From: Variovorax gossypii
GTDB lineage: Bacteria > Pseudomonadota > Gammaproteobacteria > Burkholderiales > Burkholderiaceae_C
Length of the DNA: 64,000 nt
Direction: 5' to 3'
NCBI RefSeq assembly: GCF_003965815.1
Contig: NZ_RXOE01000002.1
Coordinates: 868,001-932,000, forward strand
Below are positions 45,646 to 56,769 of the stretch, one piece after another. A model generated the notes under the pieces. The model worked only from the letters and a program-made list of their open reading frames with translations, made no database searches and was not told the DNA's origin. How positions within the stretch are numbered: position 1 is the stretch's first letter; every line of letters starts with the position of its first letter. Made by a program: the position numbers and the translations under genes.

Positions 45646-45966
45646 GTGAAGAACCAATCGTTGCTGCTGGCGCTTGCCGGCGCCGCCCTGGTGGCGGGCT
45701 GTGCTGCTCCGGCACCCGCGCCCACCCCTGCACCCGCACCTGTTCCGCCGCCCGAGCCGGTTTACCAGTGCAATGCGGACGGCGCCCGTTTCGCCATCGG
45801 CCAGCCGCTGACGCCGCAGCTCGAAGCCGCCGCCCGCGTGCGCTCCGGCGCCGGCACGGTGCGCACGCTGAAGCCGGGCGAGGCCACCACGATGGAACTC
45901 AACGGCGGACGCCTCAATCTCGATGTCGACGCCCGCAATCGCGTCACGGACGTCCGCTGCGGTTGA
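45646..45966 (+). CDS. I78-family peptidase inhibitor lipoprotein
   Basis: 106 residues from GTG 45646, chosen because GGGAG lies about 8-13 bases upstream and the result is a perfect lipoprotein signal (NQSLLLALAGAALVAGC). A Pro/Ala linker (APAPTPAPAPVPPPEP) joins it to an Inhibitor_I78 domain (GQPLTPQLEAAARVRSGAGTVRTLKPGEATTMELNGGRLNLDVDARNRVTDVRCG). Family members inhibit serine proteases; periplasmic location is expected. An ATG at 45601 overlapping purN would spoil the signal. Confidence 0.85.
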   Translation: MKNQSLLLALAGAALVAGCAAPAPAPTPAPAPVPPPEPVYQCNADGARFAIGQPLTPQLEAAARVRSGAGTVRTLKPGEATTMELNGGRLNLDVDARNRVTDVRCG

Positions 45967-46042
45967 CCCTACCCGGGTTGCCGCAAAGAAAGAATGAGGC
46001 GGCAACCCGCACAGGCAGAACGGGCCTGCGCAGCCCGGCTGG

Positions 46043-46276
46043 CTAGATCGGTGTGAATCTCCTTCTGGGCACGCCGTCGATCTCGACGGTTTCGCCGAAC
46101 ATGGCGGCAGGCCGGACCCAGAGGCCGTGGGCACCGTACAGGGCGCGGTACAGCGTCATCGGTTCCAGCGTCTCGCTGTGCCGCACGGTACCGAGCACTT
46201 CGTATTCGCCGCCCTTGTAGTGGCGGTAGCGCCCGGGGGGCGTCTCGATCAGGGGAGGGAGGTCTTCGTCGTTCAA
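46043..46276 (-). CDS. DUF1653 domain protein
   Basis: 77 residues, entire length is the DUF1653 domain (PPGRYRHYKGGEYEVLGTVRHSETLEPMTLYRALYG...WVRPAAMFGETVEIDGVPRRRF). A small cytoplasmic protein of unknown role. It converges on the I78 gene and diverges from the M48 protease gene. Confidence 0.9.
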   Translation of the reverse strand: MNDEDLPPLIETPPGRYRHYKGGEYEVLGTVRHSETLEPMTLYRALYGAHGLWVRPAAMFGETVEIDGVPRRRFTPI

Positions 46277-46329
46277 CGGCGGCTTGCCTTTCTTCAGAAA
46301 CTGTCGGAGCTTGATTTGACGGGAGTCGG

Positions 46330-48183
46330 ATGGATCGCGCTGATTTTGTTCACCTGGTTCGACTGAGCGAGCATGCCAGTGCGGACGACAGCGCGCGCTA
46401 TCGACGCAGCGTCGCGGCCTTCGCCGCGCTCGGCTACCTGTGGGTGCTGGGCTGCCTCGGGCTGTCGGTGGGCATCATCACCTGGGTGCTTTCCTCGATC
46501 GGCGAGGAGCGCTTCAACTTCACGCGCGGCTGGCTGCTGCTGTTCGCCCTGGGGCTCCTGTGGGCCACGCTGCGCGCGCTCTGGGTGCGTTTCGACGACC
46601 CCGAGGGCGTGGAACTCCGCCGCGAAGACGCGCCGGCGCTTTTCGAGGCGCTCGATCGCATCCGCGCCAGGATCAAGGGGCCGCCGGTCCACCGCGTCTA
46701 CCTCGACGACGAATTCAACGCCAGCATCCGGCAGGTGCCGCGCTTCGGGCTGTTCGGCGGTGCGGTCAACTCGCTGAGCATCGGGCTGCCGCTGCTGATG
46801 ATGCTCGACCGGCGGCGGCTGCTGTCGGTGCTGGCCCACGAATACGGCCACCTGCGTGGCAATCACGGCAAGCTGAGCGCCTGGATCTACCGCACCCGGC
46901 TGTCGTGGCTCAAGCTCGACGCCAGCCTGCAGCGCAACGAAGGCGTGATGGCGCTGTTCTCGCAGGCCTTCTTCCGCTGGTACTTCCCGCGCTTCGCAGC
47001 CAAGACCTTCGCGCTGGCCCGCCAGGACGAATACGAGGCCGACCGCATCTCGGGCAGGCTGCTGGGCACGTCCGTCGCCGCCGCCGCATTGACCGAGATC
47101 GCCATCAAGGGCAACTGGTACGCCAACGAGTTCTGGCCCTGGCACTGGGCCCGCGCCGAGCACGAGCCGCAGCCCCCGGGGCCGTTCGAAGCCCTTCGCA
47201 AGCGCGTGCGCACGCCGCCCGACGACGACTTCGCGCGTCAGGCGCTGCGCGAGGCGATGCGCCGCGTCAGCGACCTGGAAGATACCCATCCGGTCTTGAG
47301 GGACCGGCTCGAGGCGCTCGACCAGAAGGCGGCGATGCCCGAATGGTCGGCGCGACCGGCGCTCGACCTGCTGGTCGACCGCAGGAGGTGGATCGAGTAT
47401 TTCGACAATCAGTGGCGCCGGGCCCACGCGGCCGACTGGAAGCAGCACCATGCGCATCGATCGCGCATCCGCGAGCGCATCGCGGTGCTGGCTGCGCGCG
47501 GCGAGCGCAACACGCCGGACGAAATGGTCGAGTGGGCCGATTCCGAGCGCCGGCTCGACCCGTCCGCCCCTGTGCGCGTGCGCTACGAGAACGCCCTGCG
47601 GATCGCGCCGGAGCATCCCGGCGCGCTGCGCGGACTGGCCCAGATGCTGCCGGCGAGCGACCGCGAAGCGCGCCTCGCAGTGCTCGAGCGGCTGCATGGC
47701 TCGGGTGCGGCCAGCCGGTGGTGGGCTGCCAGGAGTGCCGTCGCCTCGCTGGAAGATCCCGACACGGGTCCGCACGACGAGGAGGCGCTGAAGCTGTGGC
47801 GCGGCCGTCTCAAGGACGCGGAAGAGGCGGAGGCGCGTGCCTGGGAGGAGATCACCGGCACGCCGTTCTTCAGCCAGATCTCGCGGCACGACCTCAACGA
47901 CTACGAGCTCGGCGAACTGCGGGCCGACCTCGTGCGTTGCCTGCCGGCCTCGCGGGCCTGGCTGGTGCGGAAGAACCTGCGCGAATTTCCGTGGCGCCGG
48001 GCCTACATCGTGTTCGTCGAGCTGCCGGGGCTCGACGACGAAGACCGCTGGCACCTGTGCCGCGAGCTGGAGCAGACCCTCACGCTGCCGGGCGCCGCGC
48101 TGGTGCTGTGGGCGGGGCATTCGCCGAAGCTGGAAGACATCGAGCGCGAGGCTTTCGGGGTGGTCTGGACGCGCGGCGCATAG
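46330..48183 (+). CDS. M48-type membrane metalloprotease with long C-terminal region
   Basis: 617 residues. Two membrane helices near the N-terminus (about 33-55 and 66-83). Zinc protease motif HEYGH around residues 169-173 with a later ligand in ARQDEYEADRIS. The region from about 300 to 617 has no recognisable domain but repeats charged helical segments. Family members (HtpX/Oma1/YcaL-like) degrade misfolded membrane proteins. The C-terminal half is unusually long for the family. Confidence 0.85.
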   Translation: MDRADFVHLVRLSEHASADDSARYRRSVAAFAALGYLWVLGCLGLSVGIITWVLSSIGEERFNFTRGWLLLFALGLLWATLRALWVRFDDPEGVELRREDAPALFEALDRIRARIKGPPVHRVYLDDEFNASIRQVPRFGLFGGAVNSLSIGLPLLMMLDRRRLLSVLAHEYGHLRGNHGKLSAWIYRTRLSWLKLDASLQRNEGVMALFSQAFFRWYFPRFAAKTFALARQDEYEADRISGRLLGTSVAAAALTEIAIKGNWYANEFWPWHWARAEHEPQPPGPFEALRKRVRTPPDDDFARQALREAMRRVSDLEDTHPVLRDRLEALDQKAAMPEWSARPALDLLVDRRRWIEYFDNQWRRAHAADWKQHHAHRSRIRERIAVLAARGERNTPDEMVEWADSERRLDPSAPVRVRYENALRIAPEHPGALRGLAQMLPASDREARLAVLERLHGSGAASRWWAARSAVASLEDPDTGPHDEEALKLWRGRLKDAEEAEARAWEEITGTPFFSQISRHDLNDYELGELRADLVRCLPASRAWLVRKNLREFPWRRAYIVFVELPGLDDEDRWHLCRELEQTLTLPGAALVLWAGHSPKLEDIEREAFGVVWTRGA

Positions 48184-48223
48184 GCTCCGGGGGCAGGCCG
48201 CCTGCGGCTGAGACAATCGGGGG

Positions 48224-49495
48224 ATGCATCCCAAAGCCTTGTTGGAGGCCGCCGCCGATCTGGTCGGCCTCGTCCTGAAATTCGATCACCCCGCCGACCA
48301 GGTCGTCTCGCGCTTTTTCCGCGAGCACCGCGAGTTCGGCCCGCGCGAGCGCGCGACGCTCGCTGAAACCGTCTACACCGTGCTTCGCAAGAAGCTGCTC
48401 TTCGATCACCTTTCGCCTTCGGGCAGCGGCTCGAAGGAGCGGCGGATGGCGATCCTGGGCTTTCACGGCCCGCGGGATTTCCTGAAGAGCGCGCTCAACG
48501 ACACCGAGAAGCGCTGGCTCGACAACTGCGACGCCGTCAAGCCGGACGACCTGCTGGAGCGGCACCGCCACAACCTGCCCGAGTGGCTGGTCGCGCCGCT
48601 GAAGGCGCAGCTCGGCGACGGCTTCTGGCCGCTGGTCGAAACGCTGCAGCAGCCCGCGCCGCTCGACCTGCGCGTCAATGCGCTGACCGACAAGCGCGCG
48701 GATGTGAAGGCCGAGCTTGCGCTGGCTGCTATCAAATCGGAAGCAACCCCGTTCTCGCCCTGGGGCCTGCGCATCGAAGGCAAGCCGGCGCTGACCAAGC
48801 TGGATGCCTTCGCGCGCGGCGCCATCGAGGTGCAGGACGAAGGCTCGCAGCTGCTGGCTCTGCTGCTGGATGCCAAGCGCGGGGAGATGGTGGTCGATTT
48901 CTGCGCTGGTGCCGGCGGCAAGACGCTGGCCATCGGCGCGACCATGCGCAACACCGGCCGGCTTTACGCGTTCGACACCTCGGCGCACCGGCTGGACGCG
49001 CTCAAGCCGCGGCTGGCGCGCAGCAAGCTGTCGAACGTGCATCCGGCGGCCATCGCCCACGAGCGCGACGACCGGATCAAGCGCCTGGCGGGCAAGATCG
49101 ACCGTGTGCTGGTCGACGCGCCCTGCTCGGGGCTGGGTACGCTGAGGCGCAACCCCGACCTGAAATGGCGCCAGTCGCCCAAGGCGGTGGAGGAGCTGAC
49201 GGTCAAGCAGTCGGCCATTCTGCAGAGCGCGGCACGGCTTGTTAAATCGGGTGGGCGTCTGGTTTACGCCACGTGCAGCGTGCTGCCGGAGGAAAACGAG
49301 GCGATCGCGGAGGCTTTCGGCGCCGCCAATCCCGATTTCGTGCCCGTGGACGCGGCGGAGCTGTTGCTGGGACTCAAGGTCGAGGGTTTCGAGGCGCTTT
49401 GCTCGGGCGGGGAGGGCGCCAGGCGCTACCTGCGGCTGTGGCCGCACCGTCACGCGACCGACGGTTTCTTCGCCGCGGTGTGGAACCGCAAATAG
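48224..49495 (+). CDS. RsmB-like 16S rRNA m5C methyltransferase
   Basis: 423 residues. SAM-binding VVDFCAGAGGKTLAIGATM, the DAPCSGLGTLRRNPDLKW motif with the catalytic PC Cys and the second Cys in VYATCSVLPEENE. An N-terminal NusB-like helical region is shortened compared with E. coli RsmB. RNA cytosine-5 methyltransferase of the NOL1/NOP2/Sun family; the exact site is inferred. Confidence 0.9.
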   Translation: MHPKALLEAAADLVGLVLKFDHPADQVVSRFFREHREFGPRERATLAETVYTVLRKKLLFDHLSPSGSGSKERRMAILGFHGPRDFLKSALNDTEKRWLDNCDAVKPDDLLERHRHNLPEWLVAPLKAQLGDGFWPLVETLQQPAPLDLRVNALTDKRADVKAELALAAIKSEATPFSPWGLRIEGKPALTKLDAFARGAIEVQDEGSQLLALLLDAKRGEMVVDFCAGAGGKTLAIGATMRNTGRLYAFDTSAHRLDALKPRLARSKLSNVHPAAIAHERDDRIKRLAGKIDRVLVDAPCSGLGTLRRNPDLKWRQSPKAVEELTVKQSAILQSAARLVKSGGRLVYATCSVLPEENEAIAEAFGAANPDFVPVDAAELLLGLKVEGFEALCSGGEGARRYLRLWPHRHATDGFFAAVWNRK

Positions 49496-49544
49496 GTGCC
49501 GGACTCCAAACTAGGGTTAATCTGCGCCTTTCTTGAAGGTTTAA

Positions 49545-49563
49545 AGGGCTTGTTTTAAGCCCT
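49545..49563. other. Stem-loop between methyltransferase and desaturase genes
   Basis: AGGGCTT / AAGCCCT (7 bp) with loop GTTTT in the A/T-rich 136-bp gap. Possibly a weak terminator of the methyltransferase gene or a leader element of the desaturase gene. Confidence 0.4.
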
Positions 49564-49631
49564 GCCACCTTAAAATCGCGGGTTATCTGAAGGCTGCATC
49601 TTCGTGCGGCCATGATGGAGTACCTGATTCA

Positions 49632-50846
49632 ATGTTGCTTCCTGACTCCGCCGTTCTGAATGCGGCCATCGAATGGCTCGGACACGGCCTGTGGGATCTC
49701 ACCTGGTGGCAGGTCGTGCTGTACACGCTCGCCACCACGCACATCACGATTGCCGCGGTCACGATCTTCCTGCACCGCACGCAGACGCACCGGGCCATGG
49801 ATCTGGGCCCGATCCCGTCGCATTTCTTCCGCTTCTGGCTCTGGATCGGCACCGGCATGGTGACGAAGGAGTGGGTCGCCATCCACCGCAAGCACCACGC
49901 CAAGTGCGAAACCCAGGACGACCCGCATAGCCCGCAGGTCAAGGGTATTGAGGAAGTGCTCTGGCGCGGCGCCGAGCTGTATCGCGCCGAGTCGAAAAAC
50001 AAGGAAACGATGGAGCGCTACGGTCACGGCACGCCCGATGACTGGATCGAGCGCAACCTGTATTCGCGCTACAGCTGGCAGGGCGTCGGCCTGATGCTGG
50101 TCCTGAACCTGGCGCTGTTCGGCGCACTAGGCATGGCCGTGTGGGCCGTGCAGATGCTCTGGATTCCGATCACCGCCGCCGGCGTCATCAACGGCATCGG
50201 CCACTACTGGGGCTATCGCAACTTCGAAGCGCCCGACGCCAGCCGCAACATCATGCCCTGGGGCCTGATCATCGGCGGCGAGGAACTGCACAACAATCAC
50301 CACACGTACCCCACCTCGGCCAAGTTCTCGGTCAAGAAGTACGAGTTCGACATCGGCTGGATCTACATCCAGGCGCTGCAGAAGCTGGGCTGGGCCAAGG
50401 TCAAGAAGGTGCCGCCGAAGATGCTGATGGGCGACATCCAGCCCGTGGCCAACGAGAAGACGCTCGAAGCCGTCATTGCGAACCGCTACGAAGTCATGGC
50501 CGGCTATGCGCGCGAAATGCGCCGTGCCACCAGCCTGGAACTGGCTGCCCTGAAGAACAAGGGTGCCGACCTGTCGGTGCTCAAGGCCGCCAAGCGCTGG
50601 CTGCATCGCGACGACGACAAGGTGCCTGCCTCGGCCCGCTCGCATGTCGTGCAGGCCCGTGCTGCCCATCCGGTGCTCGACAAGATGGTCACGATGCGCG
50701 AAGAGCTGCGTCAGCTGTGGCTCAACACCTCTCAGTCGCGCGAGCAGCTGGCGGCCGATCTGGCGGCCTGGTGCCATCGTGCGGAGGCCAGCGGCATTGC
50801 CGGTCTGCGCGACTTCTCGACCCGCCTGCGCGCTGCCCGCGCCTGA
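49632..50846 (+). CDS. Fatty acid desaturase (delta-9 acyl type)
   Basis: 404 residues, membrane desaturase with the three His boxes: FLHRTQTHRAMD, EWVAIHRKHHAKCE, and LHNNHHTYPTS. Four membrane helices lie between them. Introduces a cis double bond into acyl chains to set membrane fluidity. The C-terminal 130 residues are a charged helical extension. Ends at a strong terminator. Confidence 0.93.
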   Translation: MLLPDSAVLNAAIEWLGHGLWDLTWWQVVLYTLATTHITIAAVTIFLHRTQTHRAMDLGPIPSHFFRFWLWIGTGMVTKEWVAIHRKHHAKCETQDDPHSPQVKGIEEVLWRGAELYRAESKNKETMERYGHGTPDDWIERNLYSRYSWQGVGLMLVLNLALFGALGMAVWAVQMLWIPITAAGVINGIGHYWGYRNFEAPDASRNIMPWGLIIGGEELHNNHHTYPTSAKFSVKKYEFDIGWIYIQALQKLGWAKVKKVPPKMLMGDIQPVANEKTLEAVIANRYEVMAGYAREMRRATSLELAALKNKGADLSVLKAAKRWLHRDDDKVPASARSHVVQARAAHPVLDKMVTMREELRQLWLNTSQSREQLAADLAAWCHRAEASGIAGLRDFSTRLRAARA

Positions 50847-50865
50847 GGCGTTTCAGCCCCTCGAT

Positions 50866-50894
50866 AAAAAGCCGGCCTGCGGGCCGGCTTTTTT
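50866..50894 (+). terminator. Terminator after the desaturase gene
   Basis: AAAAAGCCGGCC (50866-50877), loop TGCG, GGCCGGCTTTTT (50882-50893). Strong intrinsic terminator 20 bp past the stop. Confidence 0.92.
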
Positions 50895-50947
50895 GTGCCC
50901 GTCGTAAATCCGGCCGATTTGATCGATCGAATAAATAAACGGGCAAT

Positions 50948-50978
50948 AAAAAACCCGCTGAATCAACAGCGGGTTTTT
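50948..50978 (-). terminator. Terminator after rpmG
   Basis: AAAAAACCCGCTG (50948-50960), loop AATCAA, CAGCGGGTTTTT (50967-50978). On the minus strand it ends rpmB-rpmG transcription 22 bp past the rpmG stop. Confidence 0.9.
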
Positions 50979-51000
50979 ATTTGGGAAAACCGGAGCCGAA

Positions 51001-51174
51001 TTACTTCAGCTTGATTTCCTTGTATTCGACGTGCTTGCGCGCCTTGGGGTCGAACTTCATGATCGACATCTTTTCAGGCATCGTCTTCTTGTTCTTGCTG
51101 GTCGTGTAGAAGTGGCCGGTACCCGCGGTGGATTCCAGCTTGATCTTTTCGCGTCCGCCTTTGCTCGTTGCCAT
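51001..51174 (-). CDS. rpmG: Ribosomal protein L33
   Basis: 57 residues ([30 protein letters not shown]...). Large-subunit protein. It lacks the four zinc cysteines, so it is the C-minus form. It lies 11 bp after rpmB in a two-gene operon. Confidence 0.96.
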   Translation of the reverse strand: MATSKGGREKIKLESTAGTGHFYTTSKNKKTMPEKMSIMKFDPKARKHVEYKEIKLK

Positions 51175-51185
51175 GATTCAGCTCC

Positions 51186-51419
51186 TTAGGCTTGGCCGCG
51201 TGCGCGCAGGTCTGCGAGCACGGAGTCGATACCGTTCTTGTCGATCAGGCGCAGTGCGGCGCTCGAAACACGCAGGCGAACCCAGCGGTTTTCAGTCTCG
51301 ACCCAGAAACGGCGGTATTGCAGGTTCGGCAGGAACCGGCGCTTGGTTTTGTTGTTGGCGTGGGAAACGTTGTTTCCGACCATCGGGCCTTTGCCCGTTA
51401 CGTCGCATACGCGTGCCAT
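51186..51419 (-). CDS. rpmB: Ribosomal protein L28
   Basis: 77 residues ([29 protein letters not shown]...), the usual L28 length and sequence; C-minus type. First gene of rpmB-rpmG, with a leader of about 140 bases if the upstream TATAAT is its promoter. Confidence 0.97.
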   Translation of the reverse strand: MARVCDVTGKGPMVGNNVSHANNKTKRRFLPNLQYRRFWVETENRWVRLRVSSAALRLIDKNGIDSVLADLRARGQA

Positions 51420-51563
51420 GAGGACACTCTTTCTTGAACAGCTGGCACCGGTGCAATCAGGACGATTGCAGGTGTTTTGCAGCTTGACCTCGCCAGAAAA
51501 CGGGTGGCGGTACCCCGGCTTTGCCGCGACTCGTGGGAGAGCCCTGTTTCGGCAAAGCCTCGG

Positions 51564-51569
51564 ATTATA
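51564..51569 (-). promoter_or_regulatory. Candidate -10 element for rpmB-rpmG
   Basis: Perfect TATAAT on the minus strand, 145 bp before rpmB and just after the trxB stop. No good -35 is visible at 16-18 bases, so only the -10 is claimed. An AGCCC/GGGCT hairpin lies next to it. Confidence 0.4.
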
Positions 51570-51591
51570 GCCCTTTTGGGCTCTCCGTTGG

Positions 51592-53410
<1,819 letters not shown>

Positions 53411-53418
53411 GCCTTCAG

Positions 53419-53454
53419 GGCCGGGGCCGCCGTTGCAGGCGGCCCCGGCCTTTT
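53419..53454 (+). terminator. Terminator after the Crp/Fnr gene
   Basis: GGCCGGGGCCGCC (53419-53431), loop GTTGCA, GGCGGCCCCGGCC (53438-53450), then TTTTGTTGT. Very stable stem 8 bp past the stop. Confidence 0.92.
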
Positions 53455-53510
53455 GTTGTAGTGTTCGTGCGTCCGGCCCCTGCTTTTCGGGGCCGGGTGC
53501 CGTGTTTTTC

Positions 53511-55952
53511 ATGACCTATTCGCTGAATACGCTTCAATCCTCCTCTGCCGCCGAAGGGCAACCCGTTCGCGTGCGCGCGATGCGCTTCGCCCACGAGATC
53601 ACGCTGATCGCGGGATTCGCAGCGCTGTTGTTCTGGCTGCTGTCGATGCTGAGCTTCACGCCTTCGGATGCCGCCTGGTCCACCTCGGGCACCGGGGGCG
53701 AAATCAAGAACTGGGGCGGGCGCATCGGCGCCTGGCTGGCCGATGGCAGCTACTACGCCGCCGGCTATTCCGTCTGGTGGTGCCTCTTCGCGGGGCTGCG
53801 CGCCTGGCTGTCGTCGCTGGCCAACTGGCTGCGCGGCGGCGAGCCCTCTGCGGCTGAGCAGGCAACGCCGCGCGGGCGCTTCAACCGCAGCCGCCTTGCC
53901 TTCTGGCTCGGCCTGATCCTGCTGCTGTGCGCGAGCACCATGCTCGAATGGTCGCGCCTGTACCGGCTCGAAGCCCATCTGCCGGGCTCCGGCGGCGGTG
54001 CGCTGGGTTATCTCGTGGGGCCCGCCAGCGTGCGCTGGATGGGATTCACCGGTTCGGCGCTGGTGGCCATCGCCGGCGGAGTGATCGGCTCCGCGCTGGT
54101 GTTCCGTTTCTCCTGGAGCCTGATCGCCGAGCGCATCGGCGCCCGGTTCTACTCCCTGTTCGAGTCGCGCCGCGAGAAGCGTGAACTGGCAGCCGACATC
54201 GCGATGGGCAAGCAGGCAGCCCGCGAGCGCGCCGAAGCCGACGAACCGGCCTTCACGCGTGGCGATGCTGATTCCGGCCGGTCCGAGCCCTCGATGGCCC
54301 CGTCACACGGCGCCTTTGCCGGCGACGACGACGAAATCCGCATCGACCCGCCCCCCAAGCGCCGCGCCCCTTCGCCACCGGTCCAGATCGAGCCGGCGAT
54401 GACCGAGGTGCCCCGCAGCGATCGCGTCGTCAAGGAGCGCCAGAAGCCGCTCTTCAAGGAACTGCCCGACAGCAAGCTGCCGCAGGTCGACCTGCTCGAC
54501 CCCGCGCAGGCGCGCCAGGAGACGGTTTCGGCCGACACGCTCGAGATGACCTCGCGCATGATCGAGAAGAAGCTCAAGGACTTCGGCGTCGAGGTGCGCG
54601 TGGTGCTCGCCTCGCCGGGCCCCGTCATCACGCGTTACGAGATCGAGCCCGCCACCGGCGTCAAGGGCTCGCAGATCGTCAACCTCGCGAAAGACCTGGC
54701 GCGCTCGCTCTCGCTGGTGTCGATCCGCGTGGTCGAGACCATCCCGGGCAAGAACTACATGGCGCTCGAGCTGCCGAACGCCAAGCGCCAGTCGATCAAG
54801 CTCAGCGAGATCCTGGGCTCGCAGGTCTACAACGAAGGCAAGTCGATGCTCACCATGGGCCTCGGCAAGGACATCATCGGCAACCCCGTGGTGGCCGACC
54901 TCGCGAAGATGCCGCACGTGCTGGTGGCCGGTACCACCGGCTCGGGCAAGTCGGTGGGTATCAACGCGATGATCCTGTCGCTGCTGTACAAGGCCGAGGC
55001 GCGCGACGTGCGCCTGCTCATGATCGACCCGAAGATGCTCGAGATGTCGGTCTACGAGGGCATCCCGCACCTGCTGGCGCCCGTGGTCACCGACATGCGC
55101 CAGGCCGCGCACGGCCTGAACTGGTGCGTGGCCGAAATGGAGCGCCGCTACAAGCTCATGAGCAAGCTCGGCGTGCGCAACCTGGCCGGCTACAACACCA
55201 AGATCGACGAAGCGAAGGCGCGCGAGGAGTTCATCTACAACCCCTTCAGCCTCACGCCCGACGATCCGGAGCCGCTCAAGCGCGAGCCGCACATCGTCGT
55301 GGTGATCGACGAGCTGGCCGACCTGATGATGGTGGTCGGCAAGAAGATCGAAGAACTCATCGCCCGCCTCGCGCAGAAGGCGCGCGCCGCCGGCATCCAC
55401 CTCATTCTTGCCACCCAGCGCCCCAGCGTCGACGTGATCACCGGCCTCATCAAGGCCAACATTCCGACCCGCATCGCCTTCCAGGTGTCGAGCAAGATCG
55501 ACAGCCGCACCATCCTCGACCAGATGGGCGCCGAGGCGCTGCTCGGCATGGGCGACATGCTCTACATGCCCAGCGGCACGGGCCTGCCGATCCGCGTGCA
55601 CGGCGCCTTCGTCAGCGACGACGAAGTGCACCGCGTGGTGGCCTACCTCAAGAGCCAGGGCGAGCCCGACTACATCGAAGGCGTGCTCGAAGGCGGCACG
55701 GTCGATGGCGACGGTGACGGCGACCTGCTCGGCGGCGGTGGCGACGGCGAGAAGGATCCCATGTACGACCAGGCGGTCGAAGTGGTGCTCAAGAACCGCA
55801 AGGCCAGCATCTCGCTGGTGCAGCGCCACCTGAAGATCGGCTACAACCGCGCGGCCCGCCTCGTCGAGGACATGGAGAAGGCCGGCCTGGTCAGCGCCAT
55901 GAGCGGCAGCGGCCAGCGCGAGATCCTGGTGCCGGCACGAGCTGCCGAATGA
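53511..55952 (+). CDS. ftsK: DNA translocase FtsK
   Basis: 813 residues. Four N-terminal membrane helices (to about residue 220), a proline/charge-rich linker, then the motor: Walker [16 protein letters not shown] near residue 473, Walker [15 protein letters not shown], and a C-terminal gamma winged helix ([28 protein letters not shown]) that reads KOPS. Coordinates division with chromosome segregation at the septum. ATG 53511 was chosen; the earlier start at 53433 lies in the terminator. Confidence 0.95.
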   Translation: MTYSLNTLQSSSAAEGQPVRVRAMRFAHEITLIAGFAALLFWLLSMLSFTPSDAAWSTSGTGGEIKNWGGRIGAWLADGSYYAAGYSVWWCLFAGLRAWLSSLANWLRGGEPSAAEQATPRGRFNRSRLAFWLGLILLLCASTMLEWSRLYRLEAHLPGSGGGALGYLVGPASVRWMGFTGSALVAIAGGVIGSALVFRFSWSLIAERIGARFYSLFESRREKRELAADIAMGKQAARERAEADEPAFTRGDADSGRSEPSMAPSHGAFAGDDDEIRIDPPPKRRAPSPPVQIEPAMTEVPRSDRVVKERQKPLFKELPDSKLPQVDLLDPAQARQETVSADTLEMTSRMIEKKLKDFGVEVRVVLASPGPVITRYEIEPATGVKGSQIVNLAKDLARSLSLVSIRVVETIPGKNYMALELPNAKRQSIKLSEILGSQVYNEGKSMLTMGLGKDIIGNPVVADLAKMPHVLVAGTTGSGKSVGINAMILSLLYKAEARDVRLLMIDPKMLEMSVYEGIPHLLAPVVTDMRQAAHGLNWCVAEMERRYKLMSKLGVRNLAGYNTKIDEAKAREEFIYNPFSLTPDDPEPLKREPHIVVVIDELADLMMVVGKKIEELIARLAQKARAAGIHLILATQRPSVDVITGLIKANIPTRIAFQVSSKIDSRTILDQMGAEALLGMGDMLYMPSGTGLPIRVHGAFVSDDEVHRVVAYLKSQGEPDYIEGVLEGGTVDGDGDGDLLGGGGDGEKDPMYDQAVEVVLKNRKASISLVQRHLKIGYNRAARLVEDMEKAGLVSAMSGSGQREILVPARAAE

Positions 55953-56006
55953 CCGGCTGCGAGGAGCGGCGAGCGGCAACCATCCGGGTTACGTGCTGAA
56001 AGGCAA

Positions 56007-56035
56007 TTTGCAAAAGCGCCTTGCGGCATTGCAAA
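56007..56035. other. Inverted repeat in the lolA upstream region
   Basis: TTTGCAA (56007-56013) and TTGCAAA (56029-56035) with 15 bases between, in the ftsK-lolA gap. May be a weak ftsK terminator or an operator; nothing further is visible. Confidence 0.35.
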
Positions 56036-56117
56036 TCTTCATCAAGGCCTACACCTGCCGCAATTCGCGGCGGGTAGGGTCGAAAGCCTGATGCACAGCC
56101 ATTCAGAGGAATCCAAA

Positions 56118-56750
56118 TTGAAATTGCGTCACTGGCTACTGATCGGCCTCCTGAGTTCCGCCAACGCCTGGGCGGGCGGGCTCGAGAGCCTCGAAACCTT
56201 CGTGAGGACGGTGAAGTCCGGCCGCGCCGACTTCACCCAGACCGTCACCGCCCCCGCGCGTGAAGGGCAGCCGGGCCGTACCAAGACCTCGGCCGGCACC
56301 TTCGAATTCCAGCGTCCCGGCAAGTTCAAGTTCGACTACCAGAAGCCCTTTGCGCAGAGCATCGTGGCCGACGGAAAGACGCTCTGGCTCTACGACGCCG
56401 ACCTGAACCAGGTCACGCAGCGCGCGCAGGCACAGGCACTGGGTTCCACGCCCGCGGCACTGATCGCCGCCGCACCCGACCTGAAGGCCCTGCAGGCCGA
56501 TTTCATGCTCGAAGCCGCGCCCGAGCGCGACGGCCTTCAGTGGGTCAAGGCCACGCCGAAGAACAAGGACGGACAGCTGCAGAGCGTGCAGGTCGGCTTC
56601 CAGGGCGATGCACTGGCGGCGCTCGAGATCCTCGACAGCTTCGGCCAGCGCTCGGTGCTCAAGTTCAGCAAGGTCGAGGTGAATCCCTCGCTGCCCGCCA
56701 GCGTGTTCGACTTCAAGCCGCCGGCCGGCGCCGACGTCGTCAAGCAGTAA
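56118..56750 (+). CDS. lolA: Outer-membrane lipoprotein carrier LolA
   Basis: 210 residues from TTG 56118, preferred because AGAGGA lies 8-13 bases upstream and the result is a typical signal peptide (LKLRHWLLIGLLSSANAWAG). An ATG at 56091 is the alternative. LolA fold: FTQTVTA, GTFEFQRPGKFKFDYQKPF, LWLYDADLNQVTQRA. It ferries lipoproteins from LolCDE to LolB across the periplasm. Confidence 0.93.
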   Translation: MKLRHWLLIGLLSSANAWAGGLESLETFVRTVKSGRADFTQTVTAPAREGQPGRTKTSAGTFEFQRPGKFKFDYQKPFAQSIVADGKTLWLYDADLNQVTQRAQAQALGSTPAALIAAAPDLKALQADFMLEAAPERDGLQWVKATPKNKDGQLQSVQVGFQGDALAALEILDSFGQRSVLKFSKVEVNPSLPASVFDFKPPAGADVVKQ

Positions 56751-56769
56751 AAGTAAAAAGCCCACGGGA

